NCBI GenBank assembly: GCA_907163375.1
Contig: CAJQUW010001120.1
Span: forward strand, 1 to 64,000
Length of the DNA stretch: 64,000 nt
Source: Prostheceraeus crozeri
Taxonomy: Eukaryota > Platyhelminthes > Polycladida > Euryleptidae
Direction of reading: 5' to 3'
Below are positions 20,787 to 32,727 of the stretch, piece by piece. A program made the translations under genes and the position numbers. The notes under the pieces were generated by a model. It saw nothing but the letters and a program-made list of their open reading frames with translations, had not been told where the DNA came from and did no database searches. Every line of letters starts with the position of its first letter. Positions within the stretch are counted from its first letter, which is position 1.

Positions 20787-23700
20787 TGTGTTGTTTCGAA
20801 TTGATGCCTAAGTTTCGTGCCTATTTCAAGGGAAATTTCGTGCCCTGCAGTTTACAGTGTGCGGCAAAACATCATACAAAATACTCTTCAATCGCGCCAT
20901 CCCGAGCTTGGGATTTTGGAGTCTCAATGTGCTAATGCAATGCATTGAGAAAATAGTTTTGATTATTTGATTATTTTGGCATTTTACTAGTAGCCACTGT
21001 GGCATGGTTACATTTTGTCAGTCTCGATCCCGGGTCAGAGCTTTTAATTCCAAATTCCGGAATCAAGAAAAGCAAGGATTTGGTAGGCAAGCTCTAATAC
21101 CGGGTCTCCACTCTACCAATCCCGAATAACAGGAAATTGCAGATTGAAAGTTCAACGCTGCCGTTATCAATTTGTTCATAAAATGGAAAAAGACTTTAAG
21201 TCGACTTCCAAATTGCGATATTGAAAGTAAACCGACTTTTGACAATTCCGACTCTCTGATATTCCCACACCGTGGTATCTGATGTTATTAACTTGCTCTC
21301 TCATAGCACATTTTCAATGTACTTAATTCCAGAATCCCGTGACCGAGATTTTCAGGGATTGTGGAATCTCTACCCTGTGGAACTACATATGATTAGAAAG
21401 GATGCAAGCATATAATCACACATGCAAGTATGCTGACACAACTGTAATATAAAAGTTACATAATTGAATTAGAAATTCAAAGAAAGATATCAAAAAGTTT
21501 TCGAAAATCAATTCGGTTTCCACAAACCAAGCAATGAAACATATAAGTGACTACCAAGACAAGACATTAATCCTGGGATTTCGGGATTGCAATCTCTACC
21601 GATATCCCATGCTAATAACATATATCCATAGAGTAAGTATATTAGGTAGAGTGGTAACTCCGCATTTATTAAATCCCCAAATGTGTAAACACCTTCGATT
21701 TTATTAAATGAACTCGAGGGGGACATAGCTGGTAATTGTTACCAAATGTGAGATACACGTATGCAGAGTTTTGTAGTTCTGAAGAGATTTCCACGGAATT
21801 GAATGATCATGATTGTAATGCAGAAAGAATGATGGTATTTTACAGATTCTGTTTGTCATGACAGCCTTGGAGATTTAATTTCTGTTAAATTAGCAATTCG
21901 ATGGGTTCCTATTACTTTCATGCTCAACCTCAAGAGTATTTTCTTAAGCGTGATCATGTCTCAGGCAACCTACCACTGACAGATCAAAATCACATAATCA
22001 AAGACAATGATTTCAATTAACATTGAAAGATGAATGCAGTGAATCACAAAGTCATGCCGCTGAAAATTGAATTAAAAACTTTCAGTCAAAAAAGCACGAA
22101 TAATATCGTGATTTTTTCATAAAGACTTCCATTATAATGCGGCTCATGAAATTCCCTTGCAAATTAGCTGAATTTCCTCTTAGTTAGGATGCTTATCAGC
22201 AAATATTCATTCCTTTTGATATCCAACTTGTTTCATAGTACTTATGTAGTGGCGTCATCTCGGTAGTATATAAATTTGGAAAATTCTGACTTTTCTAAAA
22301 GTGCTCAAATAATTTTTTGGACTACGACGGGAGAGTAATCTCAGCAAAAAACTGACTCTTCATATAAAAATTTTCACTGCATGCACATGCTTTTTTGAGT
22401 CGACACTCTACCCATATATCCGTATTCTATGCATATATCTATGTTCTGTAATAGGATATTTACGATTCTACTCAATCCCAGGATTGAGATTTTCCGGGAT
22501 TTTGGAATCCCTAAGGAATCCCCAATTAACCGTATCATCAAAATTCGCACATAACAGAGTTAGACAGCTTGATCCTTCTCGAATGGATAATTCGTATATC
22601 GCTTGCTATTGGAAATGTTAATCAATTAATTGTCATCAGAGGACACCAGAGCCAGTGAGAGAGGCGTGCGTGCTGTGATATCACTTCGCACACACCAAAA
22701 CACAAATATCTGTCTGGCTAGCATTCGATTCAGTGTATGCACTATGCAGTGAGGAATGCTGAGAAGAGGATGGTGAAATCATCAGGTGAACTAATTTTTG
22801 TAAGTCAGTTATTTTTTTAATAATGATATTGATCGGAAGGGCCAACATTATGGAGAAAACTTGTACGCAATGATCTGAAGTCTTCGAATCTGAAGGAATT
22901 GTGGCAATCGAAGCACTTCGCTGAAATTCACATTAATCCGCAAGCAACGCACGACTTTTTCCTATCTCTGTAAGGTACTAGGAATTCCTTTTTAGTCCAC
23001 TTCCTTTTTAGTAAGTTCCGCGATGTGCCGGCGATTTTGGATAGATCACACTTCTAGCAAACCGAAGCAGATAAGCAGATAATTTAATTCTATGTGTCTA
23101 CCAATCCAACCTCTATGGATTCTATGATCATGAAGGAGAAACAAAATTGAGCTCAGAAAATAGAACAAATCAGAATTGCATCCAGAGACCTACATACTTG
23201 AAAGTCATCACCGCAAAATTTTCAAGTGCAATGCCTCTTTTGTGTTCTACACATGCTTTCCTTTGTTTTATACATGTTCTTTCATTTGTTGAAAAGCACT
23301 TTATTCATTAATAAACAAAGCCACTATATTCATTTTGATAAAGTCAAAAACTATTATTACGGATGCATTTCGTCCACTCTTATTCAAATGAAAACATTGG
23401 ACTGAATGTAATATGCATGATCTGAAATCATGTTCTTCTATAGAAATAAATATATGACAAAACTGAGAGCACACAAACCTATCACCTATCAGACTTACGT
23501 AATTAAGATATGAACTAAAAGCAAATGAGTAATCAACCTATAGATATGAAAAAGCAAAACAAAGACTAAAACTATCAAGGTAAAAAGGGTGGAAATAAAT
23601 TCTTTTTGCGAACATAGGTCGGAATTCTCGCGTAAAGTAACGAGAGACTGCAATTCAATCAAGACAATTAATCATGTAATTTTATCAAAGCAAATTTAGT

Positions 23701-25608
23701 GGCTTCATATATTTGTAAACTAAGCTTAAGTAAAAGGGAGTCATTTTTCATAAGTATTTTTGAAAATCGACAAAATTATGCATTTAGACAGTTCAAATTA
23801 CTTATAGACCATTGACAAAGTAAATGTGATGTTGTGTTTACATGCTCATTCATCCACAAATGCATCTATACAATAGCAATTACTTATAGCCACTAGCCAC
23901 TATAGATTTTGTAAGTAATGCTATCAGTTTCATGCTACAAGCAATAATTCCTAAGTATAAAATGGACAGATAATCACGCCTTACAATAGCTTTGGTGTGT
24001 TTCTTTATTCAGAAGTAAAATTTCTGTTTTTCTTTGCGCAATATATAACTGATTTTCTAGCAGACTGCACGTAACACACATTTTTTTTCGAAAACCTCAT
24101 CTTGAGTTGTATTTAGCACGGCTCTACAATCCCAATGCAATGAAACATACTTCCAACATTGCCTTAATTTTTCACGTGATAATTGATCACAACATTTCGT
24201 TTATCAAAGGCATCTGCCATCAACTTTCATCAGATAATCGATAATATTTTTTGAAAAAAATGGAATTAAAATTTTAAACTGCTATTTATAGCGACAGGAT
24301 GACCGAGTTGTTAAACACGCGCCAACTGTGTTGTGCAGCAATTTTGGGAACTATTGAATATAATAAAAACTTCAAAATTTGAGGTCGTCAGGATACTCCC
24401 TCAGGTTTTCAATGCTCAAAGTCGCCGACGTAAAGTAGGGTTAAAAAGCGAGTGTCAGTGACAACAATCTTTATCACAATCATGTACATGTAATTAACCA
24501 CATGCAAAATATTTGATAATGTTTCTCTTTTAGGTGAGAAGGTATTAATTCAATTCATAGCTGTCTTCAAACAAACTCATGACCGAAATTACTCGTTCAG
24601 CATTTAGCATTCAAGAAGATTTGATGCGGGTGCATGATATACATGTATAAGTATACTTGCATCACTTTCACCCCTCGTAAATTATATCATTAATTGGTTA
24701 TCAAATCAAATTAGCAAGGGCCAACCTTAGGCGAAACACAATTAATAATGAACTAAATCACAAATCGAGCTATTCAGTAAGTAAAACCAATGTGAAAAAT
24801 AAGAATAAAACACAAATGTAAATGTTGATAATATTCAAATGGTAGGTAATGAAAAAAAGGCCTGTGTAAATATAAGTAGAGTGAGAAAAAATTTTGATAA
24901 CTTACACTAGAACTCCTGCCTGTCTGCAACACTGTGTGTTGGGCAATGTAGTAATTGCCGTTATTAACTTATTCACTTGGTCAGCTTAGATCACTGAATT
25001 AGATTCACTTGCACTCGCAGCTTTGAAGTAGATAAACAAAATACATTAAATTCTGTGGCCGAGATACTTGGTTTGTGAACCAATATGGATGGTTAGTTGA
25101 TGGAATTAGTGATAGTAGGGTTGTTTTGTTACTTCAGTATTTCATTTCTTTTATCAAGGTGTCAGATCGCGGAGTCTTATTGGCCAAGATGTTTCAAAAT
25201 CTCGTCCAATAACTCTATGAGGAAGGTACATGTCTGATTTCTAACATAACAACTGGGATAACAACATAACGAAGAAACGGCGGTGATGGTGCTCACTTCA
25301 CGGTCTTCTTGAAAACTTGCTGTGGAGAAATATCGAGTCGAATATCAGTACTGCAGTGAACATCAGTCGAATAGATAGCTTAATGAGGCCTGGGTAATAT
25401 GCTTGCTAGCGCTTCTCTAGTCTTGGTGGTAACCGTGCTTTGCAAGGACATCGATGAGCGTGATTATTACAATTCGTAGGAGGCAAAACAACATAGACCC
25501 TAATTGTGAGAATGATATCATTCATTTGCGAAGCAGTGCAAACGAGGAGTGAAGTTAAATGTTGACACTTCCTAGTCACTGTCGATATCATGCAACGGCT
25601 GCACTGCC
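20787..25608. other. Nearly 5 kb without a recognisable gene
   Basis: No supported exon. CCCGGGATT-type units occur at about 21030, 21330-21370, 21570-21610 and 22470-22520. At about 24294 a sequence resembling a tRNA D-arm (aggatgaccgagttgttaaa) has no B-box after it. The rest is AT-rich intergenic or intronic DNA. Confidence 0.5.
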
Positions 25609-26460
25609 CATAGAGATAAATTGCCTTGTCTGCGTGTTTGGGTCTAGAGATGACATTCCTCAATACTGATGGTCACGGCCAGAACAAGTCTCGAGGGGCA
25701 AGAAGATCAATTTTCCATTTAGCGTGATGCAAATTCAAGCCTGAATTCTAACGAACCAGAAGATTGACACCACATTGAACGTACACAGTCAGTGAATTTA
25801 GATTATGAAAAGTCGAACGGTGTGAATAATATTCCTAATTCACGACTTTATCACGGAGACAAATTGGGCCAAAAAAGTGCTTTTCATTTGACAGATGCCT
25901 CAATCTGACGGTTGAGACTCGCGAATCCATCATTTAGACACACGACAATTAGACACAAATAGGGTACGACATTTAGACACACTCATACTACGACATTTAG
26001 ACACACTTATACTACGACATTTAGACACGCTCATGTCGTAGTACGAGTGTGTCTAAATGTCGTAGCATGAGTGTGTCTAAATGTCGTGTGTATAATTGTC
26101 GTGTGTCTAAATGTCGTGTGTCTAAATGTCGTGTGTCTAAATGTCGTACCCTTTTTGTGTCTAATTGTCGTGTGTCTAAATGTCTGAATACCGAGACTCG
26201 CATGTTACCCGTCTTATGCGACTACTGCTGCATTGCCCGTGCTTGGCCAATCACGAAAGCCAAAGGGAGACAAGCATCTCCATACAAATATCTATCGACT
26301 ACACGTATCTCAACATATTACGCATTCAATATATCCCAGACCTGTTATTGCACACAATGGCTGGGATAGCATTTTGTCTGCTCCATAGAGATAGATTCAT
26401 TTGCGTGTGGGTTACCGTCATCTCTAGACCCAAGCACGCAGACAAAGCAATTTATCTATG
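25609..26460. mobile_element. Fold-back-like element with inverted minisatellite
   Basis: An outer inverted pair, 25609-25654 and 26417-26460 (about 45 bp, few mismatches, with gtctagagatgac and gtcatctctagac), shares the axis (about 26035) of an inner inverted minisatellite at 25935-26185. Arrays of tandem repeats in opposite arms are the structure of fold-back elements. The intervening flanks (25655-25930 and 26190-26410) do not match each other, so the outer pair may be a separate repeat. No transposase is encoded. Confidence 0.5.
25935..26185. repeat. Inverted minisatellite, unit GTGTGTCTAAATGTC
   Basis: The left arm holds units of gacatttagacacac and the right arm the complement. The arms end in the same marked order: a plain unit, then a variant (gacaattagacacaaa), then a gtaccct-type spacer, on both sides. 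The mirror symmetry therefore includes the variants, which shows a duplicated inverted block and not two independent arrays. A chance open frame across it reads KCRVSKCRV repeats. Confidence 0.85.
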
Positions 26461-26471
26461 TGGTCTTAGTC

Positions 26472-27184
26472 CGGCAGCCAGAACGAGTTTCTGTAGGGAA
26501 CGAGGCCGAAAGTGAGACTTTCACAGAATGATGTACACCCTATGCCTACTACGAATCGGCACGTCTGCCGAGTTCTAGTGAGTTCCTCTTCTTGCCAGAC
26601 AAGATAAAAAAAAACACATGTAAATCCAACGGGACGCAGATTGCAGTTTTTGGCTAAAATGAAATTTTGTATGTTTTCTCTGATTAAACGAAAGGTACTA
26701 AGCCCAGAGTCATAAAATTTGGCATGGAATCTTCAGGTCATTTCCTTTCATTTTCATGCACCTCTGTCTATATAGTGAAACGCATTTAGATTTGGCCACC
26801 CTCTTAATGTCAGCAAACACAAACATTTTGAGCTACTTTATCCAAATTCAACCACATTCTCACATACAATGCCGATTAGATGCATGATAAAAGCACATGC
26901 ACATCATAGGAAATGACCTGAAGACATTCCATGCCAAAATTATGACTCTGGGCTTAGTACTTTTCGTTTAATCAGAGAAAACATACAAAATTTCATTTTA
27001 GCCAAAAGCTGCAATCTGCGTCTCATTGGATTTACATATGTTTTTCTTTGATCTTGTCTGACAAGGAGAGGAACTCACTAGAACTCGGCAGACGTGCCGA
27101 TTCGTAGTAGGCATAGGGTGTACATCATTCTGTGAAAGTCTCACTTTCGGCCTCGTTCCCTACAGAAACTCGCTCTGGCTGCCG
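26472..27184. mobile_element. MITE with arms of about 290 bp
   Basis: Arms at 26472-26760 and about 26893-27184 are inverted copies with few differences. They start cggcagccagaacgagtttc and end ctcgctctggctgccg. Shared internal stretches include ctactacgaatcggcacgtc and cttcaggtcatttcc. About 130 bp separate the arms. No transposase frame is present and I could not see a certain target duplication, so the superfamily is undetermined. Confidence 0.8.
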
Positions 27185-29112
27185 TACTATCTGCTCTATA
27201 GACTAACACAGATATAGACGAAAGAGAATGCATCTTTGTAGCACTGTCAACGTCGCGAACACTGATCGTGACGACTGACGGTGAGCATTTGTTTGCGAGG
27301 TGTCACATGACAATTGCAGGTTACAGAACGAGTGATGATCGAGAGTTCTGCACCACAACTGCTGCACACTGTTTTGCTAGCCGTGTTTGCAAGAAATTTA
27401 CAAAACGCCGAGAATTGATTTCTTTATTTAAAAATAAGGAGCAGTTTCTTGGTGTCTGTGGAATGAATGGCACCTACATGTTTGTAGGCGCATAGATATC
27501 TGACGTGGATATCCAGGCTATCAACGGTGCATCTATTTAACAATGTATATTTGCATCTGAAATGCATTGCACTTGGCTGAAGGCGCATTCAAACCCCCCT
27601 CGCCTTAAAATTTCACTCGCAGCAGTAAACATTCGTCGATAGGCTATATCTAACAATACAAAATAAACATTTCCTAAGCTTTCAGAATGATTTCTTTTTA
27701 ATTATCACCCACGTGCATGTTTCTCCTGTCACGTGATTCTTGAATGTGGTCGAATGAAATTGAGCTGCTACAGAGAGTTCAGAGATGCCGAGCCACACCC
27801 ACTGATGCAGGACCCCACAGATTTAGATTGTTTAATATTCTAATGCTATGCGATAAACGGGAATTTTCACTATAGGGCTGCGAAAATATAATTGAAAGGA
27901 CAGAGAATCTCAATGTATCTGTTGCAAAGCAAAAGCAACCCTTCACCTCTTGCACTCATCCATGTCATGAATGTACAAATTGTCACGATTCCATCAAATT
28001 TTAAGAAATCCCATACACATGTCAGGTTCTTTTCGTCTAAATCAGAATGTGATTGATCTCTACCAGTTTGACTACTTGACCAAAAGATCCTAAGAGTAAA
28101 AACATCTTCGCGACAACTTCACCAGAGAATTTTGACTCGAAGCGACCGCCAGGGCTCTTGAATAATCTAGTTGGTAAATGGCAAATTATGACGAAGATTC
28201 AATCTGTCAGGCATGATGATTGCAGCAATCCTCGAAGCCTTGTTCGTCAATGTAGAAAGAGGAGAAGCTGCGGGTTCTCTTTTGAAATTACATTTCTTGG
28301 GATGGATTTCAGCGATGAAGCTGCGAGTATACTTGTGTATTAAACACTTTTAAAATCATTCTTGCATTCGCAAAGTCTAAGGAAATCGCTTACCTAAATC
28401 GTTGCCAAAGGAAAGCCTAGAACATGATGTTGCATATACCTGCGGTGAAACCGGTTCAGCGGATCAAAGACACCATTCCGTGAACCAGTCAATGAACCGG
28501 TTTGTTCATTTTTTTGGTCTTGATGCTTTTGTAGCCATAGAACAAGCTTTTAGCTAAACTGTGAAGTCAGAGTGAATGATCCGTTATATTAATTCTATGA
28601 GCTTGTAAATCACTTGGTGATTGGAATTTATTATTGTTCATCTGCGAAAGACAAGTAAGGATTTAGAATGATCTGAGAAGTCATCTGATTAAAGCTAGAC
28701 AAAAATCAATCGAATCAAAAGTGCTCCTCTCGTTATTGTTACAAAAAAATTAGATGTTTGTTCTGCTCGTCTCAGACGCTCTCTACATTTGTAAATGCTG
28801 TGTTTTCTATTAGCAGCAGAGTACGACCTTACTTGTTGAGGTACATATTTATCATGTATAGGATATCAAACGATATTTATCATAACGCATAGTTTTACCT
28901 GCAATTCGGAGTGTGATATCTGATGGTTTCCGTTTGTTATGCACATAATACTGGAATCAATATATAATAATAATGGAATCAATCGAAAATGATTTTGAGG
29001 TGTGCCTGCTGTCGGCTTGGTTCATTCATCTATTTGAATAATTTAAATGGTGCAATAATTTATATTACATTACAATTAATCTTAACAATTAATGACATGA
29101 CTAAATGAGCAC
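27185..29112. other. No gene supported
   Basis: A 75-codon open frame at 27268-27495 has two close Cys but no known motif. A pair of AACCGGTT-containing segments lies at about 28445-28505 (gaaaccggttcagcg and gaaccggtttgttc). The last few hundred bases may be leader of the LINE that follows. Confidence 0.45.
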
Positions 29113-29643
29113 TTGTTAATGTCTGCAAATAGTTTAGATGAGACACTTGACTTGGTAGTACTTGAATCTCGTGAATGGACAGCTACTACAATAATTCCCC
29201 GTGAATCCAACCTTCAAGATTCTTCAATTCGAAGTGACATACATGAAGGGAATATACCAAAGATTTCTGAAGATTGCAGTATATGCCATGAATTTAATAG
29301 ACGCAAATTATCTCGTCTCTGCTCGCGTTGTAATAGAAGCTTTCATCTTGCTTGCGTCGGTCTCACCAAGCGTCAATCTAGTCATCTCAGCAATTGGTCT
29401 TGCCCATCCTGCTTGCATCCTTTTTGTCAGATCAATGAATTCAATAATATCAGTGAACAGCCGACTCATGTCCCACAAAATTTTGACGCGAAGGAAATCA
29501 TTCTCTCAGTGTCTAAACACAAGCGAAAATTTGGTCTGCTCCAGCGCATACCGAAAGGAGCACGAATTCTTGCTGCTGAAACTCTAAGTAAACTCATCAA
29601 CGATGCTCTATCGAACGCAAGCGATTTTTCATGTTGGATTTAA
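29113..29643 (+). pseudogene. LINE N-terminal region with PHD finger
   Basis: Cys55-x2-Cys58, Cys70-x2-Cys73, His78-x2-Cys81 and Cys97-x2-Cys100 form a C4HC3 PHD finger (CSIC...LCSRC...FHLAC...WSCPSC). It is followed by a conserved-looking linker (RIPKGARILAAETLSKLINDAL). PHD fingers bind histone H3 tails, so the domain may steer integration to certain chromatin; that is inference. The frame ends at TAA 29641. The downstream codons in the same frame still look LINE-like (LYTFASQCLQNPR), so this is probably a C-to-T change. The start upstream of the first ATG is uncertain. Confidence 0.8.
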
Positions 29644-29913
29644 CTTTATACTTTTGCTTCACAATGCCTTCAGAATCCTAGATGTCATAACGAAAAAGCA
29701 TCGTGCTCATTGGCCACCTTCGCTAAACAGCAAATTAGTATCGAAGCAATCGAACGCTTTTGAAGCTGTCGCTCATGGACTCACGTTAAGCTTTAGTTCA
29801 AAAGAGAAACAAAGGGCAGATTAATATGAAACAGATTTACTTAAAAAACGCGTGAAGTCTAAATTGATGGATGGTGATGTATCAGCTGCCGTCAGAGTTC
29901 TACAGATGAAGTC

Positions 29914-30606
29914 GTGGTTCATGAATCTCCGGATGTTACTGACCAACTTACTTTGAAACATCCGCCAGCCCCAACCGATATTCGAGATTGTCCAACTGCA
30001 ATTCAGGAGGATATCTCTTATATTACTAACGATATTGTTTTGAAGGCGATTCGATCATTTCCTTCGAGCAGCAGTGGAATTGATGGTTTGCGACCCGGTC
30101 ACTTGAAAGATCTAGTTCGAAATGACACATCTGCAGCTGGTGAACAATTACTGAATTCTCTAACAGCACTGGCTAATTGTTTTATTCGAGGCCATATTCC
30201 AGATCAAGCGCGAGATCTTTTCTTCTCTTCATCCCTCATTGCTTTGAAGAAAAAAGACGGTGGATTCCGACCAATTGCCATTGGGAACACATTGCGTCGA
30301 TTAGCAGCAAAAGTTTGTGTGAGACTCTCCATGTCTGAAATAGCATCCGAACTCAAACCGATCCAGATGGGCTGTGGTGTTAAAGGAGGTTGCGAGGCGG
30401 TGGTACACGCTGCTCGTCAGTATGTCAAAAATAAGTTATCTGATAATTCCAATGAACCGCACATCATGATCAAACTGGATGTGAAAAACGCATTCAACAC
30501 TTTACGTCGAGATCACATGCTGGAAGTGTTGAACGAAAGAGTTCCCAGCTCTTTTGCTTTTGCAATACAAGCTTACTCATCGCAAACTCTTTTACTTTTC
30601 GGTGAA
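29914..30606 (+). pseudogene. LINE reverse transcriptase, N-terminal half
   Basis: The frame carries the fingers motif SSSGIDGLRPGHLKDL, then LIALKKKDGGFRPIAIGNTLRRLAAKV and motif A in IMIKLDVKNAFNTLRRD with the first metal-binding Asp (KLDVKNAFN). It continues to SSQTLLLFGE near 30606, where sequence of the minus-strand transposon begins. A codon-rich but shifted stretch lies between 29643 and 29914. The polymerase is separated from its YLDD box by about 1.3 kb of insertion. Confidence 0.85.
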
Positions 30607-31498
30607 CGTTTTCTTCAAAGTAATGCCGAAGAAACTGAATTGAAGCCTTTGCTGTGTGAGCCTTGGCACCATCCTGCTGCCATGTCCATGTTTGGTCATA
30701 CATTACATTTCGTATATCGCTGAACATGCGTGGACACATCTCCTCACAATAAACTTGTTGGTTTACTGTTTTTTTCTTCCTGCCTTCATGACTCTGATAA
30801 TATCCTTCAAGAAATCGAAGCTCCGTTTTGCCATACCATGAAACAGCAGCATAACAAAGAACAGATGGCTGCAAATTGTCATATTCCACAAGCAGATCTT
30901 CCTCAGGTATGTCAGTTTTTACATGGACTTCTCGGTAAATGCGATCATTTTGTCTATTCAAAGGCGGACGCAATGAAAATCTTGCTTCATCGGAAAACCA
31001 TACTCTTTTCCAACCATGCTCTGGTTCAAAGCGAGCAATCAGAGCAAGCGACTTGTCTTCGCGCATTTCCTGATGTCGCTCAGTGAGGAGGTTACATTTT
31101 ATTCGACGATAGCATTTCAGTTCACTTTCTTTGAGAATTTCAAACACTGATGTTTTCGATATATTGAGATGTCGAGCGATTTCTCGTTGACTGAAATGAC
31201 GTCTCTCCATTGCACCGCGTCGCACAGGTGAAACAGCTAAATCTTTCACCGTCGCACGTGTTTCGTCCGAAATTCGTTTCTGTCGACCCGTTCCTTTTTG
31301 GCGAGTACCAGCTGCATCAGGACCTTCTCGTTTCAAAGTTGCAACAACATTATCAAACTGATGCTTTGTGATTGTTGAAAAAAAATCCGGTAACACAGCT
31401 AGACATTTTGTCAGTCCCCAAGTCGGATTTTCAGTTTTGAAAAGAATAATCACCTGTCTTTGAAAGTCTGAAAGCTGTTTCTTGCTGCTCTCGTCCAT
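30606..31498 (-). pseudogene. Tc1/mariner-group transposase, 3'-truncated
   Basis: The best start is MDESSKKQLSDF at 31498. An upstream open extension uses a non-ATG codon in the leader. Residues 30-60 and 100-135 give two helix-turn-helix regions (HFSQREIARHLNISKTSVFEIL), with a basic GTGRQKR linker. The catalytic first Asp is in VWFSDEARF and the second in WQQDGAKAHTA. The third acidic residue (expected in a SPDLNP-like block) is missing because the element is cut at about 30606. The open frame continues 37 codons into antisense LINE sequence; that part is not transposase. Confidence 0.8.
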
Positions 31499-31672
31499 GA
31501 TGTGGGTATCAAAATAGAAATCGAATAAGCAAGACGTAATGAAATGAATATGCTTCTTGTGATTACACACCCATTCGACAACAAAGGAACCAATCAAAAA
31601 ACATCAATGACGCATTTATTCATGATCTAATCTGACCTTCAAATTTCCCGCTTTTCTAGCGACCACCCTGTA
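30606..31672 (-). mobile_element. Truncated Tc1/mariner-group transposon inside the LINE
   Basis: The right terminus, read on the minus strand, is CAGGGTGGTCGCTAGAAAAG, flanked by TA at 31671-31672. The minus strand then encodes most of a transposase, which runs out at about 30606 directly against LINE reverse-transcriptase sequence. The left terminal repeat is missing. A further 220 bp without LINE similarity lies between 31672 and about 31890. The insertion, or a later deletion, also removed LINE sequence, because the region before QQGDPLGP is absent. Confidence 0.8.
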
Positions 31673-31889
31673 TATTTGCAAAAAAGGGTTGCAGAAGACG
31701 TTGAGCACTTTCATGTATGTAGAATAATTCTCGTATAAGCTTGCGCTAGCCCGTGCTTCGAAATTAAAAATCATGGAGACTCTCTTTCATGTTACTGCTA
31801 GATTTTAGAAGTTGTCAGGAAACCGAGCATAGAGCTGCAAGTCATCTGAACAGAATTAGACCAATTTGTTTTCTTGATTCATCAACATG

Positions 31890-32727
31890 AATTCAACAGG
31901 GAGATCCCCTTGGGCCTCTGTGTTTTGCTCTTGGAATTGATGAAGTTGCACATCTAGTCACTTGCCCTTTTAATGCTTGATATTTGGATGATGCTACAAT
32001 TGCCGGCCCAGCTTCTACTATTTTAACGGATCTTCAGACAATAATTCCCCGTTTGGTCGATATTGGTTTAGAAATCAATCCCTCCAAGTGTGAGGTGATC
32101 AATCTCGGATATGATATTGACTCATTTAAACTTCATCTTGACGAAATTTCAGTTTTTCTTCCGACAGTGAGAGAAACCAAGCCTGATCAGTTGCACCTCT
32201 TGGGATCTTCAATTCTCGATAAAGGAGTTCAAAATGCTTTGGATGCTAAAAAGGCAGAATTATCGCGCATGTGTAGTCGTTTGATACTTATCAACTCACA
32301 ACCGGCTTTGTTTTTACTACGGAATTGTTTGGCTATTCCCAAGCTGATTTACACGCTTCGTGCATCCCCCTGCTATAAATTCGCTGATTCTCTCGCGTTC
32401 TATGATGATTCGATCAGAAGTGTTACGACACAAATATGTAATGTTTCTTTTGAAGATACCTCGTGGGAGCAGGCTACTCTGCCCATTAGTTTCGGCGGCC
32501 TTGGTATTAGATTACCATCTGCAGTCGCTTTACCAGCCTTTTTATCATTGGTCCTCTCCAGTCGTTCTTTGGTTGACGAAATTCTATCCAAACTAACCGA
32601 ATCTTCACAACTAGATTGCACGGATGGCTTGGAACGATGGTTTACGATGGGTCTGCAGATGCCCAAACTTCGGAAATTACAGCATTCATGGGACAGTGAG
32701 CAATACCATATTTTACAACTAATCTAA
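31890..32727 (+). pseudogene. LINE reverse transcriptase, C-terminal half
   Basis: The coding part resumes with QQGDPLGPLCFALGIDEVAHLV (motif B, about 31897-31960). Two codons before the active-site box there is a TGA. The open frame from 31984 then begins immediately after Tyr-Leu of YLDDATIAGP. The thumb and connection follow (LVDIGLEINPSKCEVINLGYD, LRNCLAIPKLIYTLRASPC). It ends by frameshift near 32700. Both motif-C Asp residues are kept. Confidence 0.85.

Noticed and set aside
20693-20935. Cys-rich open frame (SCLLVPARACSCLLVPARA)
   Set aside because: Generated by the 10-bp tandem repeat, whose length changes would shift the frame; no other support.
24294-24360. Possible tRNA gene (aggatgaccgagttgttaaa)
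   Set aside because: Only a D-arm-like segment is present. No B-box, anticodon arm or closing acceptor stem could be found.
25935-26185. CRISPR-like repeat array
   Set aside because: The units are almost directly tandem, lack unique spacers of constant length, and are in inverted orientation in a eukaryotic context.
26021-26369. Open frames encoding KCRVSKCRV-type repeats
   Set aside because: They are translations of the inverted minisatellite; both strands give repeats and no start, splice or domain context supports a protein.
28440-28510. Paired AACCGGTT segments as a regulatory palindrome
   Set aside because: No gene start nearby and only two imperfect copies; insufficient for a regulatory call.
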